Source: Puffinus mauretanicus (taxonomy: Eukaryota > Chordata > Aves > Procellariiformes > Procellariidae). Taken from it: a DNA stretch of 64,000 bases. Positions 51,201 through 64,000 of the stretch are shown here, one piece after another. Both the position numbers and the translations under genes were made by a program. The stretch lies in the NCBI GenBank assembly GCA_023333565.1, contig JAJKFH010000044.1, positions 186,001 through 250,000 of the forward strand, in the 5' to 3' direction. How positions within the stretch are numbered: position 1 is the first letter of the stretch; each line of letters opens with the position of its first letter. The notes below the pieces were generated by a model, which was given only the letters and a program-made list of their open reading frames with translations, made no database searches and was not told the DNA's origin.

Positions 51201-54200
51201 CAGGAAAGATATGGTGTTTTCAGTGGGACTCAGCTCAAGGTCCCCCGACAGAAGAGGGCAATGGGAGCAGATGGGGACGTTGGTGGTGCACAGCCCTTCT
51301 TAGGGTCAGTTCTGCTTCACCCAATGTTCCTCACAGATCAGGGGATTGGATCTCCAGCCTGGGGGGGACTGGTATCACAAAGAAGAGTATGGCATCTGTC
51401 CCTCCTGACTAAGCTCAAATACTTATATCCTGGCATTGAAAAATCCAAACAACCTACGCCAAGATCACATGAGCTGGCTGTGAGCTCCTGTCACCTCGTC
51501 CATAAGCAACAGGGGAAGAAGCAGGGTCTGGTACTGCTTCTTCCCTGCTGTCCACCTCGGCAGCAAGCAGCAGGCAGATAGCTAGCACTTTTGCAGAGAC
51601 TCTCCTGGGATCAGCTCACTCCTTTCCACAGCTCTCACCAGACACCACAGGAGTATCTTCTTAGCAGGCATGTGCATCTCCTCAGTTGGTCTTCCTGTGT
51701 ACGTCACACATACAAGAACAGAGAAACTTCAGGGACTGTGGGAAAACCAGCGGGATGGGAAAGGAAGGTCCCTTTTTGTACTCTGCCCCCCAACCCCATC
51801 CAGGCTAGACAGCAGGAGTCAAGGAAAGAAGAGGAAAGACTGGTCTCCGAAGGCCCGTGTAAACTCCCACACACAGCGGACATGGCAAGGAGAAAAGTGG
51901 AAGAGGATGCAGCGGAGTGGAGGAAAAAAAAAGAAAAAATTCATAGTTACCTCGTTCACGAAGCTGCTCATCTACTGCGAAGCATGAATGAAAACGAAAG
52001 AGAAAAAACATGGGACACATGCACTAGCTGAGAGCAAAGCAGAAAAACACATAAATGAAGCACAAGAGCTGTCTCCAGCTCAGTCACCAGGACACATCTG
52101 GGCCACGGGTAGCAACAGGGCACTGACAGCCTGGCATCCTACAGCCCACTGATGTTGGCCCCACAGTGTCTGGTTTACCAAAACCCAGAGGTCCACGCAC
52201 TTTCTAACCATACAGCCTTTAGAGGACACCACTTCTTGACTCTTCTATCCCATGGCCTCACATCCAAGAGACAAACCCATTCCGCAAGGCCTTGTCGGTC
52301 CAAAACGGAAAAGGAAATTCAATTTATGAAATAGTCCATATAATAAAGATAAAAATAAAAAAGTCTCCTCTCCCCCTCCTGCCCAGGAGGGAAATAGAAA
52401 GCATTTTTGTCTTCCTCCCTGCACCACCTCCTGCTCAGATCTGGACAGCCCACTATATTCCTCCTCTAGACAGTCTGCTCACCTACCGATCCCCACACTC
52501 ATACCCTATGCATGGTGTACCACAGCAATTCTGCACAAATTGGCAGGTTGCTGACACAACATATGGCCTGCTTAAGCTGAGCTGGATGTCCATCAGATTT
52601 TGGTGTTCCTGAAAACTAAACCCAGACAGATGTCTATCTGGTTTGTCTACTGAAGTTCTCAAGAAGCTCGAACGGGCCTCAGCAGGCACCAACCTCTCCC
52701 ACTTCACCACCGTAACTTTTGTGCTAGAGTGCCAGTTCCTGCATCGCCCAAGCCAGGAGGCGATGAGGAGCTGTGCAGGGAGGGCACAGTCCCTTCCAGC
52801 ACAGCAGCTGGGCACCTGTGCCACACTGTACAAAGCTGAAAGTCGCTGGTGCTGCAGGTCAGAACATCCTAATGTAAAGCTGGCTCCACACTTCATTGTC
52901 AACCTCTCCCTGCCCAGATTCTTTGCTGGGTCTTGGGCTTATGATGCTGTCAGATATGGTTCCCATTGCACCTACAGGGAAACATGCTACCGTAATGCTG
53001 CAAAAAACAGTCAGAGAACATCACTCTAGAAGCACAAAAGTAAGCAAGAGGAAAGGAGTTGGTATATTTTCTAGCAGCTTCTTGAACCAAAGGGCCTGAA
53101 GAAACCATCAGGGAATGTAAATGCCCTGCAATGGTAGAAGATGGCCTTGCATGGCTTGCTATTTCTTGGTGCTGTGCAGAGGAGATGTGAACGGTCCTAT
53201 ACATTCAACTAATACGATTCTCAGCACAGTGCTTGTGTAAGGCGTGAGGATGCTAAGCATGCATTCATCTTGAGCATACATTTGGAAGCACTAGACTAAA
53301 GTCCACCAAGACTACACACACCCGACTGTCCCAGCAGCCCCTGCCCTCAAGGTGCTTCGGGTTCGCTGGTCCCAAGTTCAGCTCCAAGCTCTTGGACTCG
53401 ATTGAGTGAAGGATGGTGAAACCTGCTCAAACACACACCATGCTGCATGCGAATGGTCAGCATCCTCAACAGAGATCCCCAGATCAGGTTGAATACCCAA
53501 GTCAGACTGCTACACACCCCTTTCAAACCTGTTGCTACCATTAAATTGACAGGTGCAAAGAATATATACCCGTAAAGAGAGAAGCCGGGGGTTCACAAGG
53601 CAGTTCTCCGGATGTCTAAGAACTTGACTACATAAGCAAGCTCTTGAAGAGCACAAAAGCATGCAAACATACAATCAGTGCTTCAGCTACTCTGCACAGT
53701 TGTCCATATGCACAGCCTTACCTTGCTGTGAACACAGTCCATGCACTCTTTCAGTGAGCAGAAAGCTAAGTTATCCTAGTGCACATCAATCCTACGGCAA
53801 CTGAAGTCTGGCAAGCTCACACCTGAGTTTTCCCTCTAATAATAGGTCTTTGTGCCCCCATAGTTGAAAACTGGGACACTGCTAAGGTCAAGCTGAGGCA
53901 TACAGAAGATGCTGACTTGAATTAATGAAGCATTTTCTAATTCTGGAAGGTAAATAGGGACAGCTGCCAGCTCAGTGCACACCTAAATGCATTTGACTTG
54001 AATGTCTTACTAATTTAAGTAGTTTCTAAGGAAAGACAGATTACGTATTGCTAAAATGGCATCCCCAAATTCCAACAGGTCATATTTAGAGGTCATTTTA
54101 GCCCCAAATTTGTTTGCTGATATGTCTGGCAGGAAGACACATCTCTGCCATGTTACCAGGTTTGTCTGCAGCCAAGGCAAGAGGCAAGCCTATCTTGTAC

Positions 54201-55703
54201 TCCTAGGATGGTCTAGCCAACGATTACCAAAACCAGCCCCAAAACTCAGAGAGCGTTCCACTACCAAGGAGCATACACGTAGTATCTTGTTCACGTGCAT
54301 TGTAGGAATGGCCCGTAACTCTGACTAATACTGATTTATAGCCTACAGAAACCTCAGTGAGGAAGTGGGAGTACAAGGAAACTCTTTTTCCCAGAGGACA
54401 GAGAAAAGCAACGTTCAAGGACCAAACCATGGGATTATACATGCAGTAAGAAGTGCCAGGAAATGCAGAAATATCCTAATTAAACCTTAAAAGAAAGAGG
54501 AGGTGGTTTGTTTATTTAAAACTACAGTAAGTTTGCTACTACATTTACTATTTGTATGTCCAAAAGTCTGTAAATAGCAACTTTTGTGAAAGATGTGTGT
54601 GCCTCCTGACTACTTCGTACAGATCAGCAAGGTTATATCACCAGGTGCATCCCCTTTATCTGTCACCGTTAAAGAATCTATTACAATGTCAAGGCTCTGA
54701 TGTTCAAAAAGATTAGTTAATTTACATCAGTGATCAGAACTGAAATGTATTAGTCACAGCAAATCATATTTGTAAGCGGATGCTCTTATGCAGAATTAAA
54801 GTGAATATGATTTCTTTTATCCTAATTATAGCTTTGGGAGTGAATTGAACTAAACCAAATGAACTATTTTAGTTCCAAGTCAGCGGCCACAATGGCTTTA
54901 AGTGGGTAAACTGGTCTATTACAAAGGGCAGCATGGATCAGCTCCCTGGTTACCCTATCTAGCCAAGCCATAAAGGAAAAAATGAATTGTGGAATCTAAC
55001 AATAGAAGTCTCAAAGGATCACGCTGTTGATAAGCAGACATTCAACACTCAGCACTGCCTGTGCTGATGCTCACTACAGACAGCCAATTAACACGAAATC
55101 CCTGGGTTCAAAAGTGATGATGATCAAAAGTTTTAGCTAAGCAAGTCACAAAAATCCCAGCAGCAGATCTATGTATCAGGGCCACAGCACAGAGCCGAGT
55201 AGAAGTGCAAAGAAAACTCTCGCCAAGTTAAAGGCCAGCAGTGCTCTTGGTGAGGCCAGAAGGCAAATCACAGCTGGTCCGATTTCTGCCAGCAGACAGC
55301 CTCAGCCAGCAACTTCTGCACTGAAGAAGTAACCCCAGGCAGATCAGAACAGGGGTGGACACTGGGCTGACAACCACAAGCTGTATACCAAAATCTTAAT
55401 CTGACTAGGTACGCACCTTGTGGATCCATGCCAAGCTAGAGCCTCTCCCCACAAATCTGCGGTACGCTGGCCAAAAGCTGCTCCAAAGACACCTCTTCCT
55501 GGCCCACACACAGCCCCCAGATGAGCCCCCGCAGTTCAGTCCAGGAGGTCTCTCTTGTCCTTCAGGCGCAGGAACTCATACGGAGCACTGGGCATCTCTC
55601 GAGTTACCTGCTGCAGCCTAAAGCAACCGCCTTGAACAGTAACTCCTCTGCTCCTAAGAAGCTGCAATTTTTCTCACAATTGAAAACTAACCAAACAGTA
55701 TTT
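48281..55703. other. Unique-looking intron, no firm feature
   Basis: No exon or clear repeat recognised. 48880-49050 (ttatgctaaaagactgaaaa tcctgg) faintly resembles an old LINE ORF2 end but is too diverged to call. 54780-54870 is AT-rich with a TAATTA core at 54823-54828. Confidence 0.45.
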
Positions 55704-55708
55704 AGAGG
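55704..55708. repeat. Target-site duplication, left copy (AGAGG)
   Basis: The 5 bp AGAGG directly precede the TG that starts the LTR. They are repeated exactly at 56298-56302 just after it. Confidence 0.85.
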
Positions 55709-56297
55709 TGTGCTGGTTTTGGCTGAGATAGAGTTCATTTTCTTCATAGTAGCTAGTATGGGGCTGTGTTTTGCATTTGTGCTGGAAACTGTTGATAACA
55801 CAGGGATGTTTTCATTACTGCTGAGCAGTGCTTACACACAGTCAAGGCCTTTTCTGCTCCTCACCTCACCCCACCAGCGGGCAGCCTGGGGGTGCACAAG
55901 AAGCTGGGAGGGGACACAGCTGGGACAGCTGACCCCAATGACCAAAGGGATATCCCATACCGTATGAAGTCATGCTCAGCGTATAGAGCTGGGGGAAGAA
56001 GAAGGGGGGGATGTCCGGGGTGATGACGTTTGTCTTCCCAAGGAACCGTTACGTATGATAGAGCCCTGCTTTCCTGGAGTGGGCTGAACACCTGCCTGCT
56101 GATGGAAAGTAGTGAATGAATTCCTTGTTTTGCTTTGCTTGCGTGCACAGCTTTTGCTTGACCTATTAAACTGTCTTTATCTCAACCCACGAGTTTTCTC
56201 ACTTTTACTCTTCTGATTCTCTCCCCCATCCCACCGGGGGGGGAGTGAGAGTGCGGCTCTGTGGGGCTCAGTTGCCGGCTGGGGTTAAACCACGATA
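55709..56297 (+). mobile_element. Solo LTR of an avian endogenous retrovirus
   Basis: A 589-bp unit begins tgtgctggttttggctgaga and ends gctggggttaaaccacgata, the familiar termini of a common avian endogenous-retrovirus LTR. The terminal dinucleotides are TG...TA, one mutation from canonical TG...CA. It is flanked by perfect 5-bp duplications. A polyadenylation signal is present and no internal retroviral genes follow. It is a solo LTR, left when recombination between two LTRs removed the coding interior. A 5-bp duplication fits several ERV classes, including ERVL-like ones, so the class is not settled. The LTR orientation is opposite to SHANK3 transcription. Confidence 0.9.
56165..56170 (+). 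terminator. LTR polyadenylation signal (ATTAAA)
   Basis: ATTAAA lies about 130 bp before the LTR end, followed by a T- and C-rich stretch (gttttctcacttttactctt). This is the usual layout of an R-U5 boundary. Confidence 0.6.
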
Positions 56298-56302
56298 AGA
56301 GG
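56298..56302. repeat. Target-site duplication, right copy (AGAGG)
   Basis: An exact copy of 55704-55708 at the 3' edge of the solo LTR, generated at integration. Confidence 0.85.
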
Positions 56303-59300
56303 TAACATACAGAAATTACAGAAAGTCATGTTTATCATTACTTGTATTTTAGAAACAGATAACATAGCTTCTCCTCGTCAACCTCCTAAAAATCTGCTGG
56401 GACATCCCTCCATGCCTCCCACGGATGGGATTCAAGATCTGCGTCCTGGGTTTAGCTTTTAACATTACATCAAAGCTGAGCTCTTCCCAAGACCCAGTTC
56501 AGACTCAAGCCTTCCTTCCCGAAGGCTCCCTATGAGTTAGCAACCAACGTGCTGGCACTCGGGCACACGGAGGCAGCAGCATCTCTTGCCCAGTCTGTAG
56601 GCAGACTATATTAACAACCGTCCCAACATTTTACTCAACTGTATCAATCATGAGCCCACTGAGAAGGAAATGCTGCTTCTGACAGGCAGCAGCAGATCAA
56701 AGGAAAATGGTAATACACAGATATGATTTGACAGCAAGCTTTAAACAAGGAGCAGAGTATGTGGATCATTACTAATTCTTAATCAAGGCAAGAAACAAAC
56801 ACAGCAAGGATGACCCCTCATGCCCACCAGCTAGTCCCAGCTGGCGTGACAGCAATGCCTCTAGTTTTAAGAGACTGTGACGCATCGTCTGGAGAGCCCA
56901 AGAGAGGCAGCCCTGGTGCGTCTTACAGGTGTTAGACCCAAGGTCCATATTTAATCCACAAACATGTGGCTGAATTCGAAGCAAGCTGTTACTGTCAGGC
57001 ACAGAGATTTCTGCTGGCATGCTTCTTCCCAAAGCTGAAGATTCAGAATATCTAGCAAGCCTCTGTGCCAGCAGAGTCCCAGACAGTCAAACAACAGAGC
57101 TCCACCTTGGGAGCAAACTGCTAAAGTGCCAGTCTCGCCTCTCCTGAGCTGGAAAGCCTTGAATAGAAACACATCTGATCTTTATGCAAAAGACACCCAC
57201 CGGTAGGTTTGTTCAGTCGTTAATTAACTTCACCCTTAAAAGATTAAAGATATGAATTCACTATTTAAATGAAGCAGTGTACGCTGAGGCAGCCATGAAC
57301 GTCCGTCTCTCACTCCTCTTGCGAAGCAATGCTTCGGCCACACGGAAAGCAGCCTTTACATCGGGAAAGCACAATGACTCATTAGGGAACGTTTTGCTGG
57401 TTCCAGGAGAAGACCCGTAACGTCGGTTAATACCCACTTGGGATAGGTGAGGAGTGTCAGATTGATGACTGGCCTTTTGATTAACTTCCACAGCAGGATG
57501 TTAAAGACAACAGCAGAGCATGCTTTCTGGACAGAAAGTAGATGCTAAAGTCAAACAAACCCTTGCCATGGCTTGCAAGAGCCACTGCTAATGGCCAAGA
57601 CACATGAAAGACACAGCTAAAAGGCTATCTATATCTGAGCTAGTCAACAGAGAAATAGGCTATTTCAGAGTGTGATTCATCAGACTTATTTTAAATGTCT
57701 AACTTCGGATGAGATAAATTGCACTTTGGAAGAGCTATTTCTTACCACTGACTACAGGGAGTCTAGACAACTACCTCAGGTGTAGCTGTGTACATCAGTC
57801 AGCCACACACAGGCAGATGAATCACCCTCTCTCTCCAACAGCCTTTAAACTTCCCTCTGGACCGGAGCGGAGGTTCACACTGGTGCTTCGAACACGATGG
57901 CAGCTCTGCCAGTAACGGGGTGACCCCAGCCCCACAGTCAGCCTGCGCGAGGGCCGCTGCCGCCAAGGACCTCGCCAGAGGCTCTCCAGCAACAGCCGCC
58001 CCGCAGCCACCAACTGCTTCTGGTTCCTGCTCGCTGCCTCCTGCCCCCAAGGAGATGCTCGGTCAGAGGTGCCTTTGCCCTGAGGGAGCCACGGCCGCCT
58101 CGGCAGGAGCTTTTAAAGACCCCAGGCTTTGGGAGAACGCATCTTCCACCTAGACCTCTCCTTTCTAAGGCTGCCAGATCAGCCAGAGAAACCCTACAGA
58201 AAGCTGATGAGGGGGGAAAAAAAATAATCAGACTTTCTGCCCTTTACAGAAACAGCTCAAGTGCAACGTACAAGAAACTTCAGAAGAAAAAATTCCAGAG
58301 CTGGGAAAGCAGCTTGGGAGGAAAAAATAATCACTTCATAGTGGAAAACTGCTGTGCAAATAGAGATCCTGGAGACTACCCATCCATCCGGGACAGCCAG
58401 CTTTGGCTGCGAGGATACGTGGAACGGGAAAGCACCCGATTCAGTACGGCATCTGGTTAAGAACTGCCCAAGCATAACAGAAATCACAAATACCAGAGGA
58501 AGCCATACATTAAACGCAGACGCACAAGCATTCACAGCAGGTCATACTGGAGACAACAGCGAAGACCAAAACGCTGAGGGTCTCACTGACGGGCCGCGAG
58601 GGAACCGGGCAGGCACAGCGCTGGAGGGGAGACCCGGACTTCATCACCGACAAGAAGGAACGTTCTGGGATATGTGGGGTGCTTGTAGGACTGTGTGAAA
58701 CTTATTATGGGATGTCAGAAAGGGGCTGCGGGATTATGTAAAATTAGAGAGAGACAGAGACACACACACATATATCTAAAAATAAAATTCTGACAATATA
58801 AACAGGCAAATTTTCTGTTATAACCCAACACAAATTTCAAGCTATTCAATGTTGGGGGGTGAGGGGCGGGGGAAGCAGCCACAAGCTAGTTATAGCAGAA
58901 AAGAGCAGGCCTGTTCAGCTATGGAGTGACAGCAGGTCAGGGATTACCAGGGGCGTGCGGCTTGGTTCAGGCAGCTGGAGCCGGCATCAGGCTCACAACT
59001 GCTGCGGGCTGAAGACAGGACTGCACTAAAAGGAAGAACTGTTTAATTGATCAGCCGTGGTCCAGGAACGGGATGGGTTGTGCTCACAAGAAGATGGCTT
59101 GGTAGCACCAAACAGCATCTGCCAGGAATTTGACTGAAGACATTGGGCAGCTAAAGCAAACCTCGCTGTAATTTGATTTAAGACAGAGAGGCAATGCTAG
59201 CTGTCAGTACCTGATTGTCCTGAAAGCACATCTGACAGATGCGGGAAGTAGAGGAGCATGTGGTAGATGAGATGAGACATTTGTATTTGTCCTGCTCTTC

Positions 59301-62300
59301 CTGTGTCAACAAGCAGAAAACGTCACCATGTTAAGGAGAACACTACCTTGCTAGAAGAAACCTGAGGAGGGAATAACCTTGGCTATTTTTTTGGCAAGTA
59401 CTTGGTTCAGCAGCCACTCATGAGGATGCTTTTAAAATTCTTTATGTTTCCAAACATACTGTTTGGCAGTGCACAATTCGGAGACATTTCTCTCCGCTGC
59501 AGAATTCAGATGCAGGCAAAGCATAGGAAATGGAGAAAGACCTTCAGAAAGAGTTCAGGAGCATAAATCCACCCCCAAAACACACCTTCTGAAAAACACT
59601 CTCAATGTTAAATTAAGATGATTGATTTTACATTTTTCCCCAAAAACTTGCATCTGTAAGTACTGCAGTGCTAGAAGAGCATCCAGTGGATGAAGAACAA
59701 ATTGGACCATAGGTTTGGTTTTTTAAAAAAAAAAAAATTTAAAAGGGGGGTACCTTCAGGAGAAAAAAACAACATTTCTTCAAAGGAAAAAGTCCATCCA
59801 AAAGCAATATGCAAGAAAGAGACAGAGGCATTCTGGAAATAAGACTAAAAATAAAGGACAATTTCTGTGCTAGTCAATCTCAAGCACGTATGTTTCCTCT
59901 GTACTTGAGTCCAGCTACTGAAGCGATGCACTCAAGCCAAGTACAACCACTCCAATAAAGTCTGCTGGGAACCTTCTGTTTCCCTCTGTGCAGCTGGGCT
60001 CAGGACGCAGCCAGAGATAGCAGGTACCTGAGGAGAAGAAAGCAGGAGACAGAGGATTTCTGCTACGGAAGTAAGAGTTTTGATGGCATCGTCTTCTTTT
60101 GACTTGTCAACAAGGTTTCCTCTCCTACAGTGACAAGCTGATAAGAATTCTCAACACATCATCGCAGATGCAAAATACAAATGCTATCATTTTTATGCCA
60201 ATGTGCAATAATCCAACCTCACACTGGGTACCTATATGACTTTCAAATGGTATTTGATCCACACACTAAAGAATCTCATTTTGGTGTATTTCAGAGAGAC
60301 ACTGGGACAACATTACTCATTGCTGAATATGCAAACACAAAGTTGTTGACATAGGAAACACTTATGACCCTTCTCTTAATAAAAGGAGAGAAGAAATTCC
60401 ATTAAAAACTCGCAGGTGAAGAAAGAATGAAAAATCCAGAACATTGCAGGAATAGTCGTCTTGACCTAAAGGCTTTCAAACACTTTAAAGCTTCAGTGTG
60501 AATACTCAAAGGCAGAAGAGCCGAGTCCTGCGTGGGAAACGGGCACAATAGGACAGACTGCATACCTGTGCGATATTAATACAAACTCTCTATCTTATAC
60601 AGTTGTTCATCCAGCATCTAATTCTCTCACCAGTATGGTGTTACACGTATAATAAGCATCTTTGTAGAAAGCTGGTACTGAAAAAAGCTGACATCTGAAG
60701 AAAGTTCCCATACATTTTGAAGACTAATATTCCCTGGCAGAAGAATGTATGCTGAAGAAAAAAGAAAGTATAAAAAAGTTTCAGAGATTTGTTTTACCGT
60801 AAGCGAGCAAAATCTCTCCACCAGTGTACCTGAATGGAAAGCAAAGTTAGAGGCAAGCAGACCACAACAGTTCAGGCCAGCTTTGTCCTTCCTACATGCG
60901 GCAGAGAAATGAAGATCCTGATTCTGTTCTGCCTGACATCATCTCTAAATCCTCCCTTCATTTTCTGATTCTTTTTCTCCAAATTCTTAAGCAGAGAATT
61001 TCTTGTCAATGACACCTTGATTTCCAAAAGGGTTATTTGGCCTTAGCAGGACGTTTAGTAGCTCCAACAATCCAGAAACCATGCTGTTGACCTGCAACAC
61101 GTAAGATCTCAGTGGAAAAATCCTGTCCTAACCTCAGGTAAAGAAATTCAGCACAGCAGAACACAGGACTTACGACAGACAGCAGTCCCAAGAGGTTGTA
61201 TAATTCTCATACCAGGCTACAGCAACTAGCCGCATCTTGGCTTCTTCCCATCTCTTTCAAAATGACCTTCCCAGTAGACAAAACAAGAAAGAACAGAAGG
61301 AGAATTTCCTGACCCCGGTACAAAGGAAAAGCTTCACCAGCAATTCCGAGTCCCTCCCAGCCCTGAAGTAGACACAGACACTCTGTAATAAACTCATTCA
61401 TGGAAACAAAGCTAGAAAGGGGAAAGAGGATCAAGGGGGTTTTGTTAATTTTTGTTGCTAGTGATCGCAAAAACCACTCAGCTTAAGCACGTGCCAAGAG
61501 ACTCTCTTCTACACGCAACATGCAGCCCGTGGAGCCTGAGCCACACAGCCACCCGAAGAGCCCTCAGCAGCGATACAGGTGTTGGTGGCTGACCCTGTCT
61601 GCAAATACAGCAACTCCGGAGATCAACCCCTGATGCCAGGATGCAGTTTATCTACATTTGTGTGTGCACATTACCTGCTTTGTTCAGGGAAGGGGCTGGG
61701 ACTGCCCGTCCTAGGTCAGCTCAGTGCTCTGAGCCCCAGGGCATGAGCACGAGGCACAGCAGCACTCCCCTCAGCAAGCAAGCATGCTCATCCCTTCAGA
61801 TGACACTAAGAAGCCTGAACGTGTGCAGCCTGATCTGTGGCAAAAATTAAACTTTAAACAGAGTGAGAAAATTTTAGGCCAGGCCAATTTTTCTAGCCAT
61901 AGTTTAGGATTACTAAAAATAGAGTTCATAATGGCAACTGGTGGCAGCTTTAATAATCATAGAGGGATTACTTGTTCCGTGTGTCCTTAGGGAATCTCCA
62001 TCTCTTCTTTGCACTGAAAGAGATTTTGACACGTCTTCCCATTGCACTGTCTTCATTAGATCCCACCCGACCTTCTTAATCCTTGATTGATATTAGACCA
62101 TAAACAGCATTCCAGAAAGCTTGTAAGACTAACAAGCTACTTTCCTCTCCTCCCCAGTGTCCTAACGTACCTCACAGACTCATGGGATCTGATGGCCATT
62201 TCTTGTTGGGGCTCAGAGCCCCAACATCCAGACCCTGGTGCTAGGGGTTGTCCAGGTGGATGCACCTATCTAGCAGACTTCTGATCACCTGCATTCATCA

Positions 62301-64000
62301 GGAAGGCAGGGTCCTCAGAGCTGAAACCCTTACGCTCCTACCCAGGCTTTTGGTTTCTTTCTTTCTAGGTTATGCTGCTGCGGTGGGTATAATTCAAAAC
62401 CACCACAAACCTGCAGCCAGCTCTGAACAGAAGAGACAGCCTACTAAGGAGCACTTCCCTCCAAAAAGCACACTCCTCCCTGTGGTCCAGGTCTGTTCCA
62501 AACACCAAACGACCAGCGAGTCACATTTCAGGTGTCAGGGCCCAGCTCGAGGCTAGCTACCAAGAACTGGCCTCCTGCGCAACCCCAGAGACACCCAAGA
62601 CAGTCCTGGAGCTGCTGGCGTGACACGGCTCCGTGACCGTGAGCACTGGAGTGCAATGCCGTGACTTCCCAACGTAACCCAGCTCATCAGCCCCCTCCTC
62701 AATAAACGGGAGGGTACCGTCATAGGATAGTCTTGGAACAACTGTACAAACTGCAATCCAAGTTGTAACACCCCTGAAGAAACACCAAATAAAGTACAGT
62801 CACCTTTATTTGTGACTTACATGGGCTATTATCAACATTTAACAAGTAAATAAACATGCAAAAGGAGAGGAAAGGGAGGTATGGTTCACAGCTTAAGCTA
62901 AATAGGTATTTAATATTTCCAAACTTTGTAAAGTTTATTTGCTTTAAAAAAGTAAAACAGGGTATATAAATTCTATGTTCTCTTTATCTTAAATCACTTA
63001 TCCAAAGTGATGCAAGATCCACCTGGACACCACCCAAGACTGCAATCGCAAAGACCTATTTATTTGTAATAGAAACCAAACTGGGTTAGAGAAGAGCAGA
63101 AAGGTTGATCAGAGGTATAAAAAAAATTAATTGCAGGGAAATATTTAAAGAATGGGGCACATTAATGGCAAAGCAATGTGTATTTAAGCAGATACAAAAT
63201 AGGCATATAAAATGGTAAGTGGGATTTCAAAAAACCAAAACTTCCATGGAGCATCCGAACAGAAGAATACTTAAACTGAAGAGTAACGTATTTATAAACC
63301 AGTAAGATTAGATACTTCTCTACATCAGGCATAATTAGCTGTTTTATGACACAACTGGCATAAAGAGCACAGCGGGGATCAGAAAGAGGTCAGATACTTA
63401 CACAGAACACAAGAACAGCCAGAGATACACTAGGCAAGATACAACGAAGTCCACTGACTCTGCTGAGCCACAGTTAGGAAGCCCATGTCCTACAAACCCC
63501 ATCACTCCCATGTCCATGGCTCCCTGTGCGCCCGCAGCGGCTCTCCCTCCCTAGCACAACACTACCTGCTCCCCACACAGCCCCACCACTTCTTCCCACC
63601 GCAATATTCCCAGCTCCCCCCTTACTCCTCTTTGGCCAGAACATAGCAGAACACGTTGTGGAGCTTGCATAGGCTCGGCGGCCAGGGCCGCCGGGCTCGA
63701 TGAGCCACCAACTGGCTGCTTTCCCCACCCTCAGCTGCCATGTCTCGCGCAACTTGGCCTTGAAACCTGCACACGTGACAAATTTGGTTGAAAATGTTTA
63801 AGTGGCTTGAAAGTGAGTACGAAACTATCAGAAGAGAAGAGAAACAACAACTGCTTATGTCCAACTGCCTCAGGAGAACAGTCTAAAAGTAGGGACCACG
63901 GATCTTCCTGCATGGGGGCAGGAGCCAGACAAGGACCATTGGGCTCTCTCAAGGGCCAGTTCTTCTGCGGGTCAGTGCACTACCGTACCCTTTCCAGGAG
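56303..64000. other. Unique-looking intron, no firm feature
   Basis: No exon recognised. 57900-58110 is locally CpG-richer. A minus-strand frame at 63622-63770 follows an acceptor-like cgtgtgcag but matches nothing known. A gtaagtatc donor-like site lies near 63400 on the minus strand. Confidence 0.45.
58746..58775. repeat. (GA)n/(CA)n/(TA)n microsatellite
   Basis: A compound dinucleotide run, agagagagacagagacacac then acacatatat. Confidence 0.85.

Larger units (their letters stand above)
20215..64000 (-). other. SHANK3: SHANK3 intron sequence upstream of the SH3 exon (partial)
   Basis: The exon expected next upstream encodes the first half of the SH3 domain (KFIAVKA...GEGEI...GEAVK in mammals) after a proline-rich linker. 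No matching segment was found in the 43.8 kb to the window end, nor any ankyrin-repeat exon. The span contains old LINE relics, one LTR and a CpG island, listed separately. A missed small exon cannot be excluded. Confidence 0.6.

Noticed and set aside
63622..63864. Minus-strand frame after an acceptor-like cgtgtgcag
   Set aside because: It ends in a stop without a donor, and the alternative frame is equally open. No protein match was recognised.
1..64000. Bacterial-type systems, CRISPR arrays, tRNA or rRNA genes
   Set aside because: No spaced direct-repeat arrays, no operon-like open frames and no tRNA cloverleaf or rRNA signatures were seen. The sequence is vertebrate intronic DNA.

Overview
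The window reads as intronic DNA from a bird nuclear genome. The evidence is: three CR1 LINE copies of the type that dominates avian repeat content, two of them ending in the CR1-typical ATTCTRTG-like 8-bp tail; a solo LTR of an avian endogenous-retrovirus type; no long open reading frames; and a vertebrate coding exon with consensus splice sites. I found no bacterial genes, operons, CRISPR arrays or tRNAs. The species cannot be named from the sequence.

The only coding sequence I can firmly support is a 114-bp exon at 20101-20214 on the minus strand. It encodes the C-terminal half of the SH3 domain of a SHANK postsynaptic scaffold protein, and its residues fit SHANK3 better than SHANK1 or SHANK2. 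The gene therefore runs right to left. 1-20100 is the intron (or introns) downstream of the exon, towards the PDZ exons. 20215-64000 is upstream, towards the ankyrin-repeat exons. I searched for the neighbouring SH3, PDZ and ankyrin exons by motif and did not find them, so both flanking introns appear to be very large.

Layout: 0-4 kb, plain intron with a small minisatellite and a T-rich run. 4.3-7.6 kb, two same-orientation CR1 3' ends flanking an older CR1/L3-like relic and a 27-A tract. 7.6-19.4 kb, mostly unique intron with a degenerate GGTC-rich repeat near 14.7-15.1 kb and a perfect 52-bp tandem duplication at 19.4 kb. 20.1 kb, the SHANK3 exon. 24.4-25.0 kb, a decayed CR1 reverse-transcriptase fragment on the minus strand. 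35-36.3 kb, a GC- and CpG-richer segment. 36.5-36.9, 44.5-44.8 and 47.8-48.3 kb, old CR1/L3/L2-like relics. 45.7-47.1 kb, a dense CpG island with two consensus splice donors on the SHANK3 sense strand, a candidate internal promoter. 55.7-56.3 kb, a complete solo LTR with a perfect 5-bp target-site duplication. The rest is unique-looking intron.

Most of the apparent open reading frames are chance frames. The observations most worth following are the unusually long introns around a single SH3 exon, the candidate intragenic CpG-island promoter 26 kb upstream of it, and the clean solo LTR. I did not find an obviously new molecular system.
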